Numbered from the stretch's first letter, positions 26,215 through 35,767 are shown. The stretch: DNA of 41,554 bases from Prosthecobacter sp. (GCA_030833205.1 JAURHS010000015.1:1-41554); one strand, 5' to 3'. Translations and numbers: made by a program. Notes: a model not told the origin generated them from the sequence alone.

Positions 26215-27450
26215 ATGAACCGCCGCCGTTTTCTTCGCGCCAGTGGCGCCCTGCTTGGCCTGCCAGCCCTTGGTCACGCCGCTGAACTCAAGGCCCCGCG
26301 CCGCCTGCTGGCCATTCATGTGCCCCTGGGCATGATGCCGCAGTTTTATGAGCCCGGCGCGGATGGGCACAGCCCCTACCTTCACCTGCTGGCCAAGCAA
26401 CGCCAACACTTCACCAGCTTCAGCGGCCTGTCCCACCCCGGTGTGGACGGCAACCATCACGCCGGCCAATGTTTTTTAACCGGGGCAGTGCACCCCGGCC
26501 AACCGAGCTTTCGCAACAGCATCTCGCTGGATCAATGGGTGGCTGAGCGCATCGGCTTGGATACCCGTTTTTCCTCCCTGCAGCTGAGCGTGAGCAAGGG
26601 CGACCACTACGGCGACGGCATCGCCATTTCGCGCAGCGCAGTGATGCTGCCCACCGAGAAAAGCCCGGCCAATTTGTATCGCCGCCTTTTTGTGCCAGGC
26701 AGCGCGGAGGAAAAGGCCGCCGCCCTGCGCCGCATCCAAGCCGGCGGCAGCGTGCTTGACCTGCTGTTGGGCAAAATCAAAACGCTCGAGAAAAGCAGCG
26801 ACGCGCAGGACAAGGCAAGGTTGGACCAATACTTTCAAAGCCTGCGCGAGCTCGAAGGCCGACTGCAGGGCAACCTCGCCTGGGAGAACCGCCCCAAGCC
26901 CAAGGTCAACTACGCCGCCCCCAAAGACATTGCCGATGCCAATGAAGTCATCGCCCGCTCGCAGCTCATGTTTGATTTGCTGCGCCTGGCTCTGCAAACC
27001 GACAGCACCCGCGTCGTGACCCTCAGCCTGTGCACCTTCTCCGTGGTGCCCCATGTGCCCGGAGTCAAAAGTGAAACCCACAGCCTCACCCACCACGGCA
27101 ACGAGCCGGAGAAAATCGCTGAACTGCGCCGCATCGAGGAGGCGCAACTGCTGGCCTTTGGCCGCCTGCTTGAGGACTTCGCCGCGGTGCGCGAGGGCGC
27201 AGGCAGTCTGTTGGATCACACCCAGATTCTCTATGGAAGCTGCCTTGGCAACGCCAACTCCCACAGCAACCAGAACCTGCCCATCCTGCTGGCAGGCGGC
27301 GGCTTCAGGCACGGCCAGCATCTCAAATTCGACGCTGCCAACAACACGCCACTGGCCAACCTCTATGTCTCGATGTTGCAGGGCCTCGGGCTGGAAGCCG
27401 ATCGCTTCGCCAGCAGCAGCGGCACCCTGCGCGGCCTGAGCCACACTTGA
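26215..27450 (+). CDS. Second DUF1552 domain protein with Tat signal
   Basis: A 411-residue DUF1552 protein beginning MNRRRFLRASGALLGLPAL, a clear Tat signal. Family segments are HVPLGMMPQFYEPGADG near the start, DKARLDQYFQSLRELEGRL in the middle and SLLDHTQILYGSCLGNANSH near the end. It starts four bases after the second DUF1592 gene and ends the operon. Gene order is the mirror of the first pair: there DUF1552 comes before DUF1592, here after. The two DUF1552 proteins differ enough in sequence to suggest separate partners rather than a recent duplication. The start is set by the Tat signal. Confidence 0.92.
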   Translation: MNRRRFLRASGALLGLPALGHAAELKAPRRLLAIHVPLGMMPQFYEPGADGHSPYLHLLAKQRQHFTSFSGLSHPGVDGNHHAGQCFLTGAVHPGQPSFRNSISLDQWVAERIGLDTRFSSLQLSVSKGDHYGDGIAISRSAVMLPTEKSPANLYRRLFVPGSAEEKAAALRRIQAGGSVLDLLLGKIKTLEKSSDAQDKARLDQYFQSLRELEGRLQGNLAWENRPKPKVNYAAPKDIADANEVIARSQLMFDLLRLALQTDSTRVVTLSLCTFSVVPHVPGVKSETHSLTHHGNEPEKIAELRRIEEAQLLAFGRLLEDFAAVREGAGSLLDHTQILYGSCLGNANSHSNQNLPILLAGGGFRHGQHLKFDAANNTPLANLYVSMLQGLGLEADRFASSSGTLRGLSHT

Positions 27451-27499
27451 GGCTCCGTGCAGGGCTTGGCTCGGCGGCAACTCACAGCCATCCAGCGGT

Positions 27500-27552
27500 C
27501 TTGGTTGCCCCTTCAAGGCTGGAGACTTGCTTGAGGAACCAACGGAACCAAG
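27500..27552. terminator. Compound stem-loop between convergent operons
   Basis: CTTGGTT (27500-27506) pairs with AACCAAG (27546-27552), and inside it CTTCAAG (27511-27517) pairs with CTTGAGG (27530-27536, one G-U pair). It lies 49 bases after the DUF1552 stop, in the gap facing fmt, where a terminator serving either strand would be expected. Confidence 0.35.
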
Positions 27553-27665
27553 CGCAACTCCGCCAGCAAGAAAGGGCTCTCTGAGCGTGCCCGCCTGAGG
27601 TCTTCATTGGCCCATCCAGCCATCGCCAGCGCCGGGACTGGCAACGGCAGCCCCGCATCAGCCGG

Positions 27666-28595
27666 CTAGAGCAGCGTCTCAGGGAAGCTGGGATGGCCGC
27701 GCAGATAGTCGGCAGCACTCAACCGCTTGCCGCCCTCGGCCTGCAACTCGGTCAGGCGCAGCGCCCCCTGCGCGCACTCAATCACCAGCCCCTCCTTGGG
27801 GTTGGCGCAGCGCACTCGGCCAGGTTGGGTTTCATCGCCGCTTGGCTCAATCTGCGCAGCATGCACCTTGAGCACGGCGGCATTGGGCAGCAGCAGGTGC
27901 GTGCCCGGCCAAGGGTTGAAGGCGCGCACCAGGCGCTCGAGTTGCAGAGCGCTGTTGTTGAAGTCCAGCCGCCCATCCTCGCGTCGCAGTTTGCCGCAGT
28001 GCGTGACCATGCTTGGATCCTGCACCTGACGCGGGCAGTTGGGCTTGGCCAGCAAGGCCAAGGCGCGTTGCAAGACCCCTGGAGCCTGTTGGGCCAGTTT
28101 GTCGTGCAGACTGCCGCCCGTGTCCGTGGGCAGAATGGGCAGGGCCTCCTGCAATAAAATGTCGCCGCTGTCCAAGCCCACATCCACAAACATGATCGTG
28201 ATGCCGCTTTGCGCATCGCCCTGGGCGATGGCCGCATGAATGGGCGAGGCACCGCGGTGGCGCGGCAGAAGCGAGGCGTGAATGTTCACGCAGCCCAATC
28301 TCGGAGCCTCCAGCACACTGAGCGGCAGGATCTGACCATAGGCCACCACCACCGCCACATCGGCCTGCAAGGCCCGCAACTCCTCGAGACAATGCGCAAT
28401 GCGCTGCGGCTGCCACACCGGCACCCCAGCCTGCTGCGCACAGAGTTTGATCGGCCCAGCCCGCAGTTGCAGATTGCGCCCGGAGGGCTTGTCCGGCTGA
28501 GTGATCACCGCCAGAACCTCATGGTCACCATCGGCAAGCAAGGCCTGCAGGGAAGGCAGGCCGATCTCGCCGGAACCAATAAAGACCAATCGCAT
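27666..28595 (-). CDS. fmt: Methionyl-tRNA formyltransferase
   Basis: Formylates initiator Met-tRNA using 10-formyltetrahydrofolate. The 309-residue protein begins MRLVFIGSGEIGLPSLQALL and carries the active-site segment CVNIHASLLPRHRGASPI with Asn104, His106 and the SLLP motif, then the catalytic aspartate in VGLDSGDILL (Asp145). A C-terminal OB-like domain follows from about 205 (RLVRAFNPWPGTHL). The ATG is chosen because it starts the Rossmann strand. It lies 37 bases after adk on the same strand, so adk and fmt are probably co-transcribed. The usual partner def is not in the window. Confidence 0.95.
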   Translation of the reverse strand: MRLVFIGSGEIGLPSLQALLADGDHEVLAVITQPDKPSGRNLQLRAGPIKLCAQQAGVPVWQPQRIAHCLEELRALQADVAVVVAYGQILPLSVLEAPRLGCVNIHASLLPRHRGASPIHAAIAQGDAQSGITIMFVDVGLDSGDILLQEALPILPTDTGGSLHDKLAQQAPGVLQRALALLAKPNCPRQVQDPSMVTHCGKLRREDGRLDFNNSALQLERLVRAFNPWPGTHLLLPNAAVLKVHAAQIEPSGDETQPGRVRCANPKEGLVIECAQGALRLTELQAEGGKRLSAADYLRGHPSFPETLL

Positions 28596-28632
28596 GGGCC
28601 CAGAGTGTGCTTGGCCCGCGCTGCGCTGCAAC

Positions 28633-29274
28633 TCAGACCTTGAGCTTTTCCATGTCGTGCCAGGCATCGAGGGTCATCACCCCACCCAGGATGTCGTAGA
28701 GCACCTTGGCCGGCGGTTGGCTGGCATCAATGTCCACCACGCGATTGCCCTCGCGGTAGTAGTCGAGGATCGGCTTGGTCTCAGCCTCGTAAGTGGCAAA
28801 GCGCTGCTGAATCACGCTTTCATTGGCATCGTCAAAACGGTTGTCCTTCAGGGCGCGCTTGCGCAGGCGGCGTGCCAGTTCGCTGCGGTCCGGGCAGCTG
28901 AGATGAAACACCTTGAGCACCTCGATGTCGTTCTCCATCAACCTGGCCTGCTCGGCGTTGCGAGGGATGCCATCGAGCACCAGAAAATCAATCTCCGGCT
29001 TGAACTGGTAGGCGTCCACGCGGTTTTTCACATTCGCCCACCACAGGGCCACGGTCACATCATCGGGCACCAGCTCCCCGCGACTGGAATACTCCACAAA
29101 CTTCTGGCCCAGCGGAGTGCGGGTGTCCAGCGAGCGAAACACATCGCCGCAGGCCAGATGATGAAAGCGCGGAATGCTGCCCAAGACCTTGCCTTGCGTG
29201 CCCTTGCCACTTCCTGGCGCGCCGAGGATCAGCAGAGTACGAAAACGGGGATGAGCGGGTAGGGGAGCCGACAT
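28633..29274 (-). CDS. adk: Adenylate kinase family protein, short-lid form
   Basis: Nucleoside monophosphate kinase of 213 residues, interconverting ATP plus AMP with ADP. The P-loop is LGAPGSGKGTQ (about 17-27). ACGDVFRSL is the AMP-binding helix. The usual DGFPR segment reads LDGIPRN. The lid is short (RLRKRALKDNRFDDAN), without the long zinc-finger-like insert of many bacterial enzymes. A 12-residue lead before the first strand and a C-terminal extension (YDILGGVMTLDAWH) are unusual, so a related NMP kinase specificity cannot be excluded. It probably forms a two-gene operon with fmt and is divergent from the large dehydrogenase gene. Confidence 0.85.
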   Translation of the reverse strand: MSAPLPAHPRFRTLLILGAPGSGKGTQGKVLGSIPRFHHLACGDVFRSLDTRTPLGQKFVEYSSRGELVPDDVTVALWWANVKNRVDAYQFKPEIDFLVLDGIPRNAEQARLMENDIEVLKVFHLSCPDRSELARRLRKRALKDNRFDDANESVIQQRFATYEAETKPILDYYREGNRVVDIDASQPPAKVLYDILGGVMTLDAWHDMEKLKV

Positions 29275-29342
29275 GACCTTCCTGCCATAGCAAGGGCCAT
29301 GCCTACCTCAAGGCTGGGAACTGGTAAGTTTGTGCGGCCTGA

Positions 29343-29367
29343 ACCCCTGAGTCAAAAAAGCAGGGGT
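29343..29367. promoter_or_regulatory. Hairpin in the divergent region before the multidomain dehydrogenase
   Basis: ACCCCTG (29343-29349) pairs perfectly with CAGGGGT (29361-29367) around an A-rich loop, 69 bases from the adk start and 114 from the dehydrogenase start. It could be a regulatory hairpin in one leader or a protein site. No promoter boxes could be assigned with confidence. Confidence 0.3.
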
Positions 29368-29481
29368 AGCCCGCAGATTGTGCTGTAGGAATTTGGCGAT
29401 CCACCTCGTACTCAATGGTTCGCGGCGTCTTGGGGCATGGTTCCCCGGGGCCCAAACCCCTGTCTCACTCGCATCCACCCC

Positions 29482-32400
29482 ATGAAGTCCTGGCTCCTCA
29501 CCGCCCTCCTGCTCGCTGCTCCCCTGCTGGCCTCGGCCGCGCCCCTCGTCTTTGAGGGCGAGTCAGGCTTGGGCAAGGGCAAGCACATCGTCTTCATGGC
29601 AGGCGATCACGAATACCGCAGCGAGGAGAGCCTGCCGGCCATTGCCCGCCTGCTGGCCCGTCACCACGGCTTCAAGTGCACGGTCCTGTTCAACATTGAC
29701 AAGGCCAGCGGTGAAATCACCGCCGGCAACAACAACATGCCAGGCCTCGAGGCCCTCAAGACCGCGGACCTCGCCGTGGTCTTCCTGCGCTTCCAGAACT
29801 TCCCCGCCGAGCAAATGCGCCACTTCGACGACTACCTTGCACGCGGTGGCCCGGTCGTGGGCCTGCGCACCGCCACCCACGGCTTCAAGATCCCGGCCAA
29901 TGCCCCTTACGGCGCCTACAGCTTTGACGGCAAGGACCCAGCCTACACCCTGGGCTTTGGCCATCAGGTGCTGGGCCAGACTTGGGTGGGCCACCACGGC
30001 CGCAACCACCAACAAAGCACCCGCATCAACATCGCCCCAGGCAAGGAAAGCCACCCCATCCTGCGCGGCGTGCGAGACATCTGGGTGCCCGTCGGCGGCT
30101 ATGTCGGCAAGCCAACCAGCGGCGAGATCCTCACCATTGCCCAACCCCTGCAGGGCATGAAACCCTCCGACCCCATCGCCGCCGACAAGGCGCCGATGCC
30201 CGCCGAGTGGACCCGCAGCTACCGCAGCCGCAGCGGCAAGGAAGGCCGCGTCTTCACCACCATGCACGGCACCTCGGAGGACATCCAAAACGAGGGCTAC
30301 CGCCGCCTGCTTTGCAACGGCATCCTCTGGGCCCTGGGCTTGGAAGACGCCATCACGGCCAAGCTGGACTACAGCTTCGTTGGCCCCTTCTCGCCCAACA
30401 CCTTTGCCGGCGGCGGCCATGCCCGCGGCATCAAGCCTGAAATGTACGCCGGATGGACCAGCCCCATTCCCGCCAACCACAACACCAAGGGCGACAGCAA
30501 ACCCGCCGCCAAAACCAACAACAACAAGGCAGGCAGCGCCGCCGCCAACGACACCCCCAATCTCAAACCCAACATCAACACCGGCAAACCCGCGCGCTTC
30601 GTCCGCCTCGAAATCCCCGGCGACCGCAAGTGCCTGCAGATTGCCGAGATTGAAGTCATCAGCGGCGGCAAAAACATTGCCCGCGGCATCAAGGCCAGCC
30701 AATCCACCACCGGCCACGGCGGCGAGGCCAATCGCGCCGTGGACGGCAACAAAAGCCGCGCCTGGGGCAGTGGCATGACCCACACCCAGGAAAACAAACC
30801 CAACCCCTGGTGGGAAGGCGACCTGGGCAGCGCCCAATCCATCGAGCGCATCGAGCTCTGGAGCCGCGAAAACTTCGAGGACCGCCTTGGCGGCTTCACC
30901 CTGACCCTGCTCGACGACAAGCGCCAGCCCGTGTTTGAACTGCGCAATGTCGGCGGCCCGCAGCACCTCAAGATCGACCTGAAGGCCGGTGGCAAACTGG
31001 CCTACTTCAACGCCGACGGCAAACCCGGCAAACCTGCCGCTGCACGCCCCTCAGGAGGTGGCAATCCGGCCAAGCCTGAGCCCGCCCTCGTGGAGGTGCC
31101 CGCCAATCACCGCGACCCCCTGCCCTTCGCCTTCCGCAAAAACGACCGCATCGCCATCCTGGGCAACGGCCTGCCCGACCGCATGCAACACGACGGCTGG
31201 ATGGAAACCGTGCTGCAAAACGCCCTGCCCGACCTCAACCTCAGCCTGCGCAACATGAGCGCCAGCGGCGATCGGCCCAACAGTTTCCCTCGCAGCAGCG
31301 GCCACATGCACATGACCGACTACCTGCGCCATGTGAAGCCCGATGTCGTCTTTGCCTTTTTTGGATACAACGAATCCTTCGACAACAAACCCGCCGAGTA
31401 CCGCCAGCAATTGGTGGACTTCGTCAAGTACATCCGCGGCACCAAGCCCAACGGCCAAAGCTTCCCGCGCATCGTGCTTTTCAGCCCCATCGCCCACGAA
31501 GACACCCGCAACCCCAACCTGCCCACCGGCGCTGATCACAATCCGCAACTTGAGGCCTACACCAAGGCCACCGCGGAAGCCGCAGAACAAGCCGGTGTGG
31601 CCTTTGTTGATCTCTTCCACCCCAGCCTCGAGCGATTCAAGGCCGCACGCGAGCCCCTCACCATCAACGGTGTTCACCTCAGCGCCGAAGGCAATCGCCA
31701 ACTCGCAGAAATCATCGGCAAAGCCCTGCTCAACAAGGACATCACCGCCTCCGCCTCCCTGGAAGAACTGCGCGAGGCCGTGCTCGAAAAAGACCTGCAC
31801 TGGAACGCACGCTACCGCGCCCGCGACGGCAACGATGTCTGGGGCGGCCGCAGCACCCTCGCCTTCACCGACGACCAAACCAACGCCGTCGTGCTGCAGC
31901 ACGAGCTGACCATGTTTGATGTCATGACCGCCAACCGCGACCTCAAGGTCTGGGCCCGCGCCAAAGGCGCTGACCTCAAGGTGGACGACAGCAATGTGCC
32001 CAAGCCCGTTCCCGTGATCTCCAATGTTGGCGGCAAGTCCAAGTCCAGCAGCGCCATGAAGGAAGGCCGCACCGAATATGTCAGCGGCCAGGAAGCCATC
32101 AAGCACATGGCCATGGACCCACGCTTCGAGATGAAGCTCTTCGCCGATGAGGCCCGCTTCCCCCAACTCGTCAACCCCGTGCAACTCCAAGTGGACACCA
32201 AGGGCCGACTCTGGGCCGCCGTCTGGCACACCTACCCCATGTGGGAGCCCCTCAAGGAAATGAAGGACGCCCTCGTCATCTGCCACGATGACAACAAGGA
32301 CGGCACCTGCGACCGCATCACCGAATTTGCCCGCGTGCAAAACCCCCTGGGCTTTGAATTCTGGAACGGTGGCGTCATTGTCACCTCAGCCCCCGACATC

Positions 32401-33963
32401 TGGTACTTCAAGGACACCGACGGCGACGATGTTGCCGATGTGCGCCAAATCATGCTGCAGGGCGTGGACTTCGCCGACACCCACCACGGTGCCAACAACC
32501 TCATCATGGGCCCTGACGGCGGCATCTACTGGCAAAGCGGCGTCTTCCTGGTTCACAACCACGAGCACCCCTGGGGCCCATCGCTGCAGGCCAACAGCAG
32601 CTCCGAATACCGCTTTGACCCGCGCCGCTTCACCATTGCCCGCCACGCCGACAACAGCCCCAACCCCCATGGCATTGCCTTTGACCGCTGGGGCTATCAC
32701 TACGCCACTGACGGCACCGGCGGCCGCGCCTATCAGGTGCGCCCCGAGGCCAACGGCTTCAAAATGCATGAACTCCTCAAGAAGGAAGTGCGCCCCGTCA
32801 CCGCCAGCGAAGTCGTCAGCAGCACCCACTTCCCCGAGGACATGCAGGGCGATTTCCTCATCTGCAATGTCATCGGCTTCCTTGGCATCAAGCACTATGA
32901 CCTCGCACGCAACGCCGAGCAGGGCACGGTCTGGGGAGAACCCGCCGGCGCGGAACTCAGCGTCAAAGTCACCCAGGCCGACGGCAGCGTCACCGAGGAC
33001 AAGTCCCGTGGCCTGCTCATGAGCGGCGACAAAAACTTCCGCCCCAGTGACGCCGTGTTTGGTGAAGATGGCGCACTCTACATCGCCGACTGGCACAATG
33101 TCATCATCGGCCACATGCAGCACAATGTGCGCGACCCCAACCGCGACCACAAGCACGGCCGCATCTACCGCATGACCGCCAAGGGCCGCCCACTCCAGGC
33201 CCCAGTCGCCATTGACGGCCAACCCATCCCCGCACTGCTGGAAAACCTCAAGCACCCCACCGACAGCGTGCGCCACCGCACCCGCGTCGAACTCAGCGAG
33301 CGCCCAACTGCCGAGGTCATCGCCGCCACCAAGGAATGGATGAAAACCTTCGACCCCAAGAACAAGGAACACGCCCATCACCTCCTCGAAGCCCTCTGGG
33401 TGCATCAACAGCACAACATTCGTGACACCGCCCTGCTGGCCTCACTGCAACAATCCCCGGACCTTCATGTCCGCAACGCTGCCAATGTCGTGCAGCACCT
33501 CTGGTTCAATGTTGAAGCCAGCATGAAGGGCGGCGTTCTCGCCGGTGAAGTCGAGGCCAAGGCCGAGAAATCCGGCGTGCTCAGCGACAAGCCCGAGCTG
33601 ACCACCATTCGCGTTGGCACCATTCGCGAGCGCCTCATGTACGATGTCAAGGAACTCAATGTGAAAGCAGGCCGCAAGATCAGACTCACCTTCGCCAACA
33701 CCGATGTCATGCCGCACAACCTGCTGGTCACCAAGCCCGGCAAGGCGGACGCCGTCATGAACGCCGCCGTGGCCATGGGCGCAGCAGGCTTTGGCAATGG
33801 CTTCATCCCCGCCGGTGGCGACATCCTGCACCACACCAAACTGCTCGACGGCGGCAAAAGCGAAGTCCTCGAGTTCACCCTCAACGCCCCGGGCGACTAT
33901 CCCTTTGTCTGCTCCTTCCCCGGCCACGGCATCCTGATGCGCGGCGTGCTCAAGGCACGCTGA
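29482..33963 (+). CDS. Multidomain PVC-type dehydrogenase: ThuA, discoidin, SGNH-like, NHL-type dehydrogenase, azurin-like
   Basis: A 1493-residue exported protein. After a signal peptide (about 1-20) come a ThuA-like domain (about 34-291, with FMAGDHEYRSEESLP and GLRTATHGF), an Asn/Ala/Lys-rich linker, an F5/8 type C discoidin-like domain (about 371-511), an SGNH-like domain (about 550-754), a PVC-type membrane-bound dehydrogenase beta-propeller (about 879-1235, with HHGANNLIMGPDGGIYW and SPNPHGIAFDRWG), a HEAT-like stretch, and an azurin-like cupredoxin (about 1374-1493). Copper ligands fit azurin exactly: His1412, then Cys1477-x4-His1482-x3-Met1486. The SGNH block I reads LGNGLPD, so the catalytic serine is missing. 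No CxxCH haem site was seen; the cupredoxin probably takes electrons instead. Sugar oxidation is the likely role by family and context. Confidence 0.9.
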   Translation: MKSWLLTALLLAAPLLASAAPLVFEGESGLGKGKHIVFMAGDHEYRSEESLPAIARLLARHHGFKCTVLFNIDKASGEITAGNNNMPGLEALKTADLAVVFLRFQNFPAEQMRHFDDYLARGGPVVGLRTATHGFKIPANAPYGAYSFDGKDPAYTLGFGHQVLGQTWVGHHGRNHQQSTRINIAPGKESHPILRGVRDIWVPVGGYVGKPTSGEILTIAQPLQGMKPSDPIAADKAPMPAEWTRSYRSRSGKEGRVFTTMHGTSEDIQNEGYRRLLCNGILWALGLEDAITAKLDYSFVGPFSPNTFAGGGHARGIKPEMYAGWTSPIPANHNTKGDSKPAAKTNNNKAGSAAANDTPNLKPNINTGKPARFVRLEIPGDRKCLQIAEIEVISGGKNIARGIKASQSTTGHGGEANRAVDGNKSRAWGSGMTHTQENKPNPWWEGDLGSAQSIERIELWSRENFEDRLGGFTLTLLDDKRQPVFELRNVGGPQHLKIDLKAGGKLAYFNADGKPGKPAAARPSGGGNPAKPEPALVEVPANHRDPLPFAFRKNDRIAILGNGLPDRMQHDGWMETVLQNALPDLNLSLRNMSASGDRPNSFPRSSGHMHMTDYLRHVKPDVVFAFFGYNESFDNKPAEYRQQLVDFVKYIRGTKPNGQSFPRIVLFSPIAHEDTRNPNLPTGADHNPQLEAYTKATAEAAEQAGVAFVDLFHPSLERFKAAREPLTINGVHLSAEGNRQLAEIIGKALLNKDITASASLEELREAVLEKDLHWNARYRARDGNDVWGGRSTLAFTDDQTNAVVLQHELTMFDVMTANRDLKVWARAKGADLKVDDSNVPKPVPVISNVGGKSKSSSAMKEGRTEYVSGQEAIKHMAMDPRFEMKLFADEARFPQLVNPVQLQVDTKGRLWAAVWHTYPMWEPLKEMKDALVICHDDNKDGTCDRITEFARVQNPLGFEFWNGGVIVTSAPDIWYFKDTDGDDVADVRQIMLQGVDFADTHHGANNLIMGPDGGIYWQSGVFLVHNHEHPWGPSLQANSSSEYRFDPRRFTIARHADNSPNPHGIAFDRWGYHYATDGTGGRAYQVRPEANGFKMHELLKKEVRPVTASEVVSSTHFPEDMQGDFLICNVIGFLGIKHYDLARNAEQGTVWGEPAGAELSVKVTQADGSVTEDKSRGLLMSGDKNFRPSDAVFGEDGALYIADWHNVIIGHMQHNVRDPNRDHKHGRIYRMTAKGRPLQAPVAIDGQPIPALLENLKHPTDSVRHRTRVELSERPTAEVIAATKEWMKTFDPKNKEHAHHLLEALWVHQQHNIRDTALLASLQQSPDLHVRNAANVVQHLWFNVEASMKGGVLAGEVEAKAEKSGVLSDKPELTTIRVGTIRERLMYDVKELNVKAGRKIRLTFANTDVMPHNLLVTKPGKADAVMNAAVAMGAAGFGNGFIPAGGDILHHTKLLDGGKSEVLEFTLNAPGDYPFVCSFPGHGILMRGVLKAR

Positions 33964-34041
33964 GTTCAGCCGCCCCAAGCCTCAAACTACCCCAGACCAC
34001 CAGACCTGGGCACAGACCTCTGTCTCCGCACCCCAACCCGA

Positions 34042-34063
34042 GCGCAGGCCACCAAGCCTGCGC
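34042..34063 (+). terminator. Perfect hairpin after the multidomain dehydrogenase
   Basis: GCGCAGGC (34042-34049) pairs perfectly with GCCTGCGC (34056-34063) over a six-base loop, 78 bases after the dehydrogenase stop and 24 bases before the esterase start. No U-tract follows. It may be a terminator, or a structure just upstream of the esterase start. Confidence 0.4.
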
Positions 34064-34087
34064 CTTGGCCCCACCCTCGCCTCCCAC

Positions 34088-35767
34088 ATGATCCGCCCGC
34101 TTCTTCCCATCGCCTGGCTTGCCCTTGGCCTCAGCATCGCCCGAGCCGAAACCCGCGACCTCTTCATCGTCGCCGGCCAATCCAACAGCGTGGGCTACGA
34201 CGCCCTCTCCTCGCAACTGCCGCCCGATGCCAAGGACGCCGAAACCCTCTTCTGGTTCCGCGTCGGCGATCCCCCACCCGACGAATTCGACAGCATCGGC
34301 GCCAAGTGGCAGAGCCTGATCCCACAGCCCCGCGGCAACCCCATGCCTGCGGGTGCCGACGGCAAAAAAGCCCCACGCCAATACGGCAACTTCGCCCGCG
34401 CCGAAGGCGGCTTCGGCCCGGAGATCGGCTTTGTGCGACACCTGCGCGCCCAAGGCCACAACGCCCCGGCAGTCCTGAAAGTAGCCTTCAGCGGCACCGA
34501 TGTGGCCCGCGACTGGGACCCCAAGGGCGAGGGAGAAATCGGCGCCTGCTACCGCGCCCTACTCGAGCAATACCGCAACGCCATCGCCGCAGCTCAAAGC
34601 CGACAGATTGAACTCCAACCCCGCGCCCTGATCTGGGTTCAAGGCGAAAGCGACGCCACCGCAGCCTTTGCCGACAAATACCAAGCCAACCTAGGCGCCA
34701 TGCTGCAGGCCCTGCGCCGCGACCTCGAGGCACCGGACCTGCGCGCCCTGCTCAGCGTCAACACCCGCTTCGGCAATGGCCGCAACAGCCACATGCCCAC
34801 CGTCATTGCCGCCCAAAAAGCCCTCGCCGCCGCCCACCCGCAACACACCTCCTATGTGGACACCGAAGGCGCTGAAACCCTGCCCCCAAGCCACACCCAC
34901 TTCACCACCAGCGGCACCCTTGAAATCGGCCGCCGCCACGCTCAAGCCTGGTTGGCCGTCGCCAAGCCAGCGGCCGCATCCAGCCCGCAGAAACCCAGCG
35001 CTGGCAAGGCCACCGCCACCGAACCCACCAACGCCACAGAAGCCGCAGCAGCACGCGCACGCGCCAATCAAATCATCGCCCAACGCTACGCCGCCATCGT
35101 CGCCAAACTCCCCGCCGATGAACAAGCCTGGGAACGAACCCTTGAGCAACAACTCGGCAACTTCTACCTGCCCCTGCATCAGGCCGACAAAGTCGCCGGC
35201 CGCAGCAACGCCTGGGACTTCGTGCGCGATGACCAAACCCTGCCACGCATCCTCATCATCGGCGACAGCGTCTCGCGCGGCTACACCCAAGCCCTGCGCC
35301 GCGAACTCAAGGGCATTGCCAATGTCCACCGCGCCCCGGCCAACTGCGGCCCCACCGCCAGCGGCCTGAAAAACCTCGAAGTCTGGCTCGGCAAAGGCCA
35401 GTGGGACCTCATCCATTTCAACTTTGGCATCCACGACCGCAACACCGCCACCGAGCTTTACCGCAACAACCTCAAAACCCTCATCACCCGCATGCGCCCG
35501 CGCTGCAAAACCCTGATGTGGGCCAGCACCACGCCCTGCCCCGACACCCCCGACGGCAAAAGCAAATCCGCCCCCATCATCGAGCGCAACCAAATCGCCG
35601 CCGCCCTCATGCAGGAACAAGGCATCCTCATTGACGACCTCCACGCAGCCATCCTCCCTGAAATCGCCCGCCTGCAAAACCCCAACGACGTCCACTTCAG
35701 CAACGCCGGCTACGACTTCCTGGGCAAGGCCGCCGCCCAAGCCATTCAAGCCGCCCTCAAGCACTAA
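34088..35767 (+). CDS. Two-domain secreted carbohydrate esterase (SASA-type plus SGNH)
   Basis: A 559-residue exported protein with a signal peptide (about 1-20). Domain 1 (about 22-298) is a sialate O-acetylesterase/CE6-like esterase: FIVAGQSNSVGYD holds Ser32, IWVQGESDA is the family's second block, and SHTHFTTSG carries the probable His. An Ala/Thr-rich linker follows. Domain 2 (about 360-559) is a second SGNH hydrolase with LIIGDSVSRGY (Ser394), FNFGIHDRN and NDVHFSNAGY. Both active sites look complete, so the protein could deacetylate two positions or substrates. It lies between the dehydrogenase and the sulfatase on the same strand, which suggests breakdown of an acetylated, sulfated polysaccharide. 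Confidence 0.88.
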   Translation: MIRPLLPIAWLALGLSIARAETRDLFIVAGQSNSVGYDALSSQLPPDAKDAETLFWFRVGDPPPDEFDSIGAKWQSLIPQPRGNPMPAGADGKKAPRQYGNFARAEGGFGPEIGFVRHLRAQGHNAPAVLKVAFSGTDVARDWDPKGEGEIGACYRALLEQYRNAIAAAQSRQIELQPRALIWVQGESDATAAFADKYQANLGAMLQALRRDLEAPDLRALLSVNTRFGNGRNSHMPTVIAAQKALAAAHPQHTSYVDTEGAETLPPSHTHFTTSGTLEIGRRHAQAWLAVAKPAAASSPQKPSAGKATATEPTNATEAAAARARANQIIAQRYAAIVAKLPADEQAWERTLEQQLGNFYLPLHQADKVAGRSNAWDFVRDDQTLPRILIIGDSVSRGYTQALRRELKGIANVHRAPANCGPTASGLKNLEVWLGKGQWDLIHFNFGIHDRNTATELYRNNLKTLITRMRPRCKTLMWASTTPCPDTPDGKSKSAPIIERNQIAAALMQEQGILIDDLHAAILPEIARLQNPNDVHFSNAGYDFLGKAAAQAIQAALKH

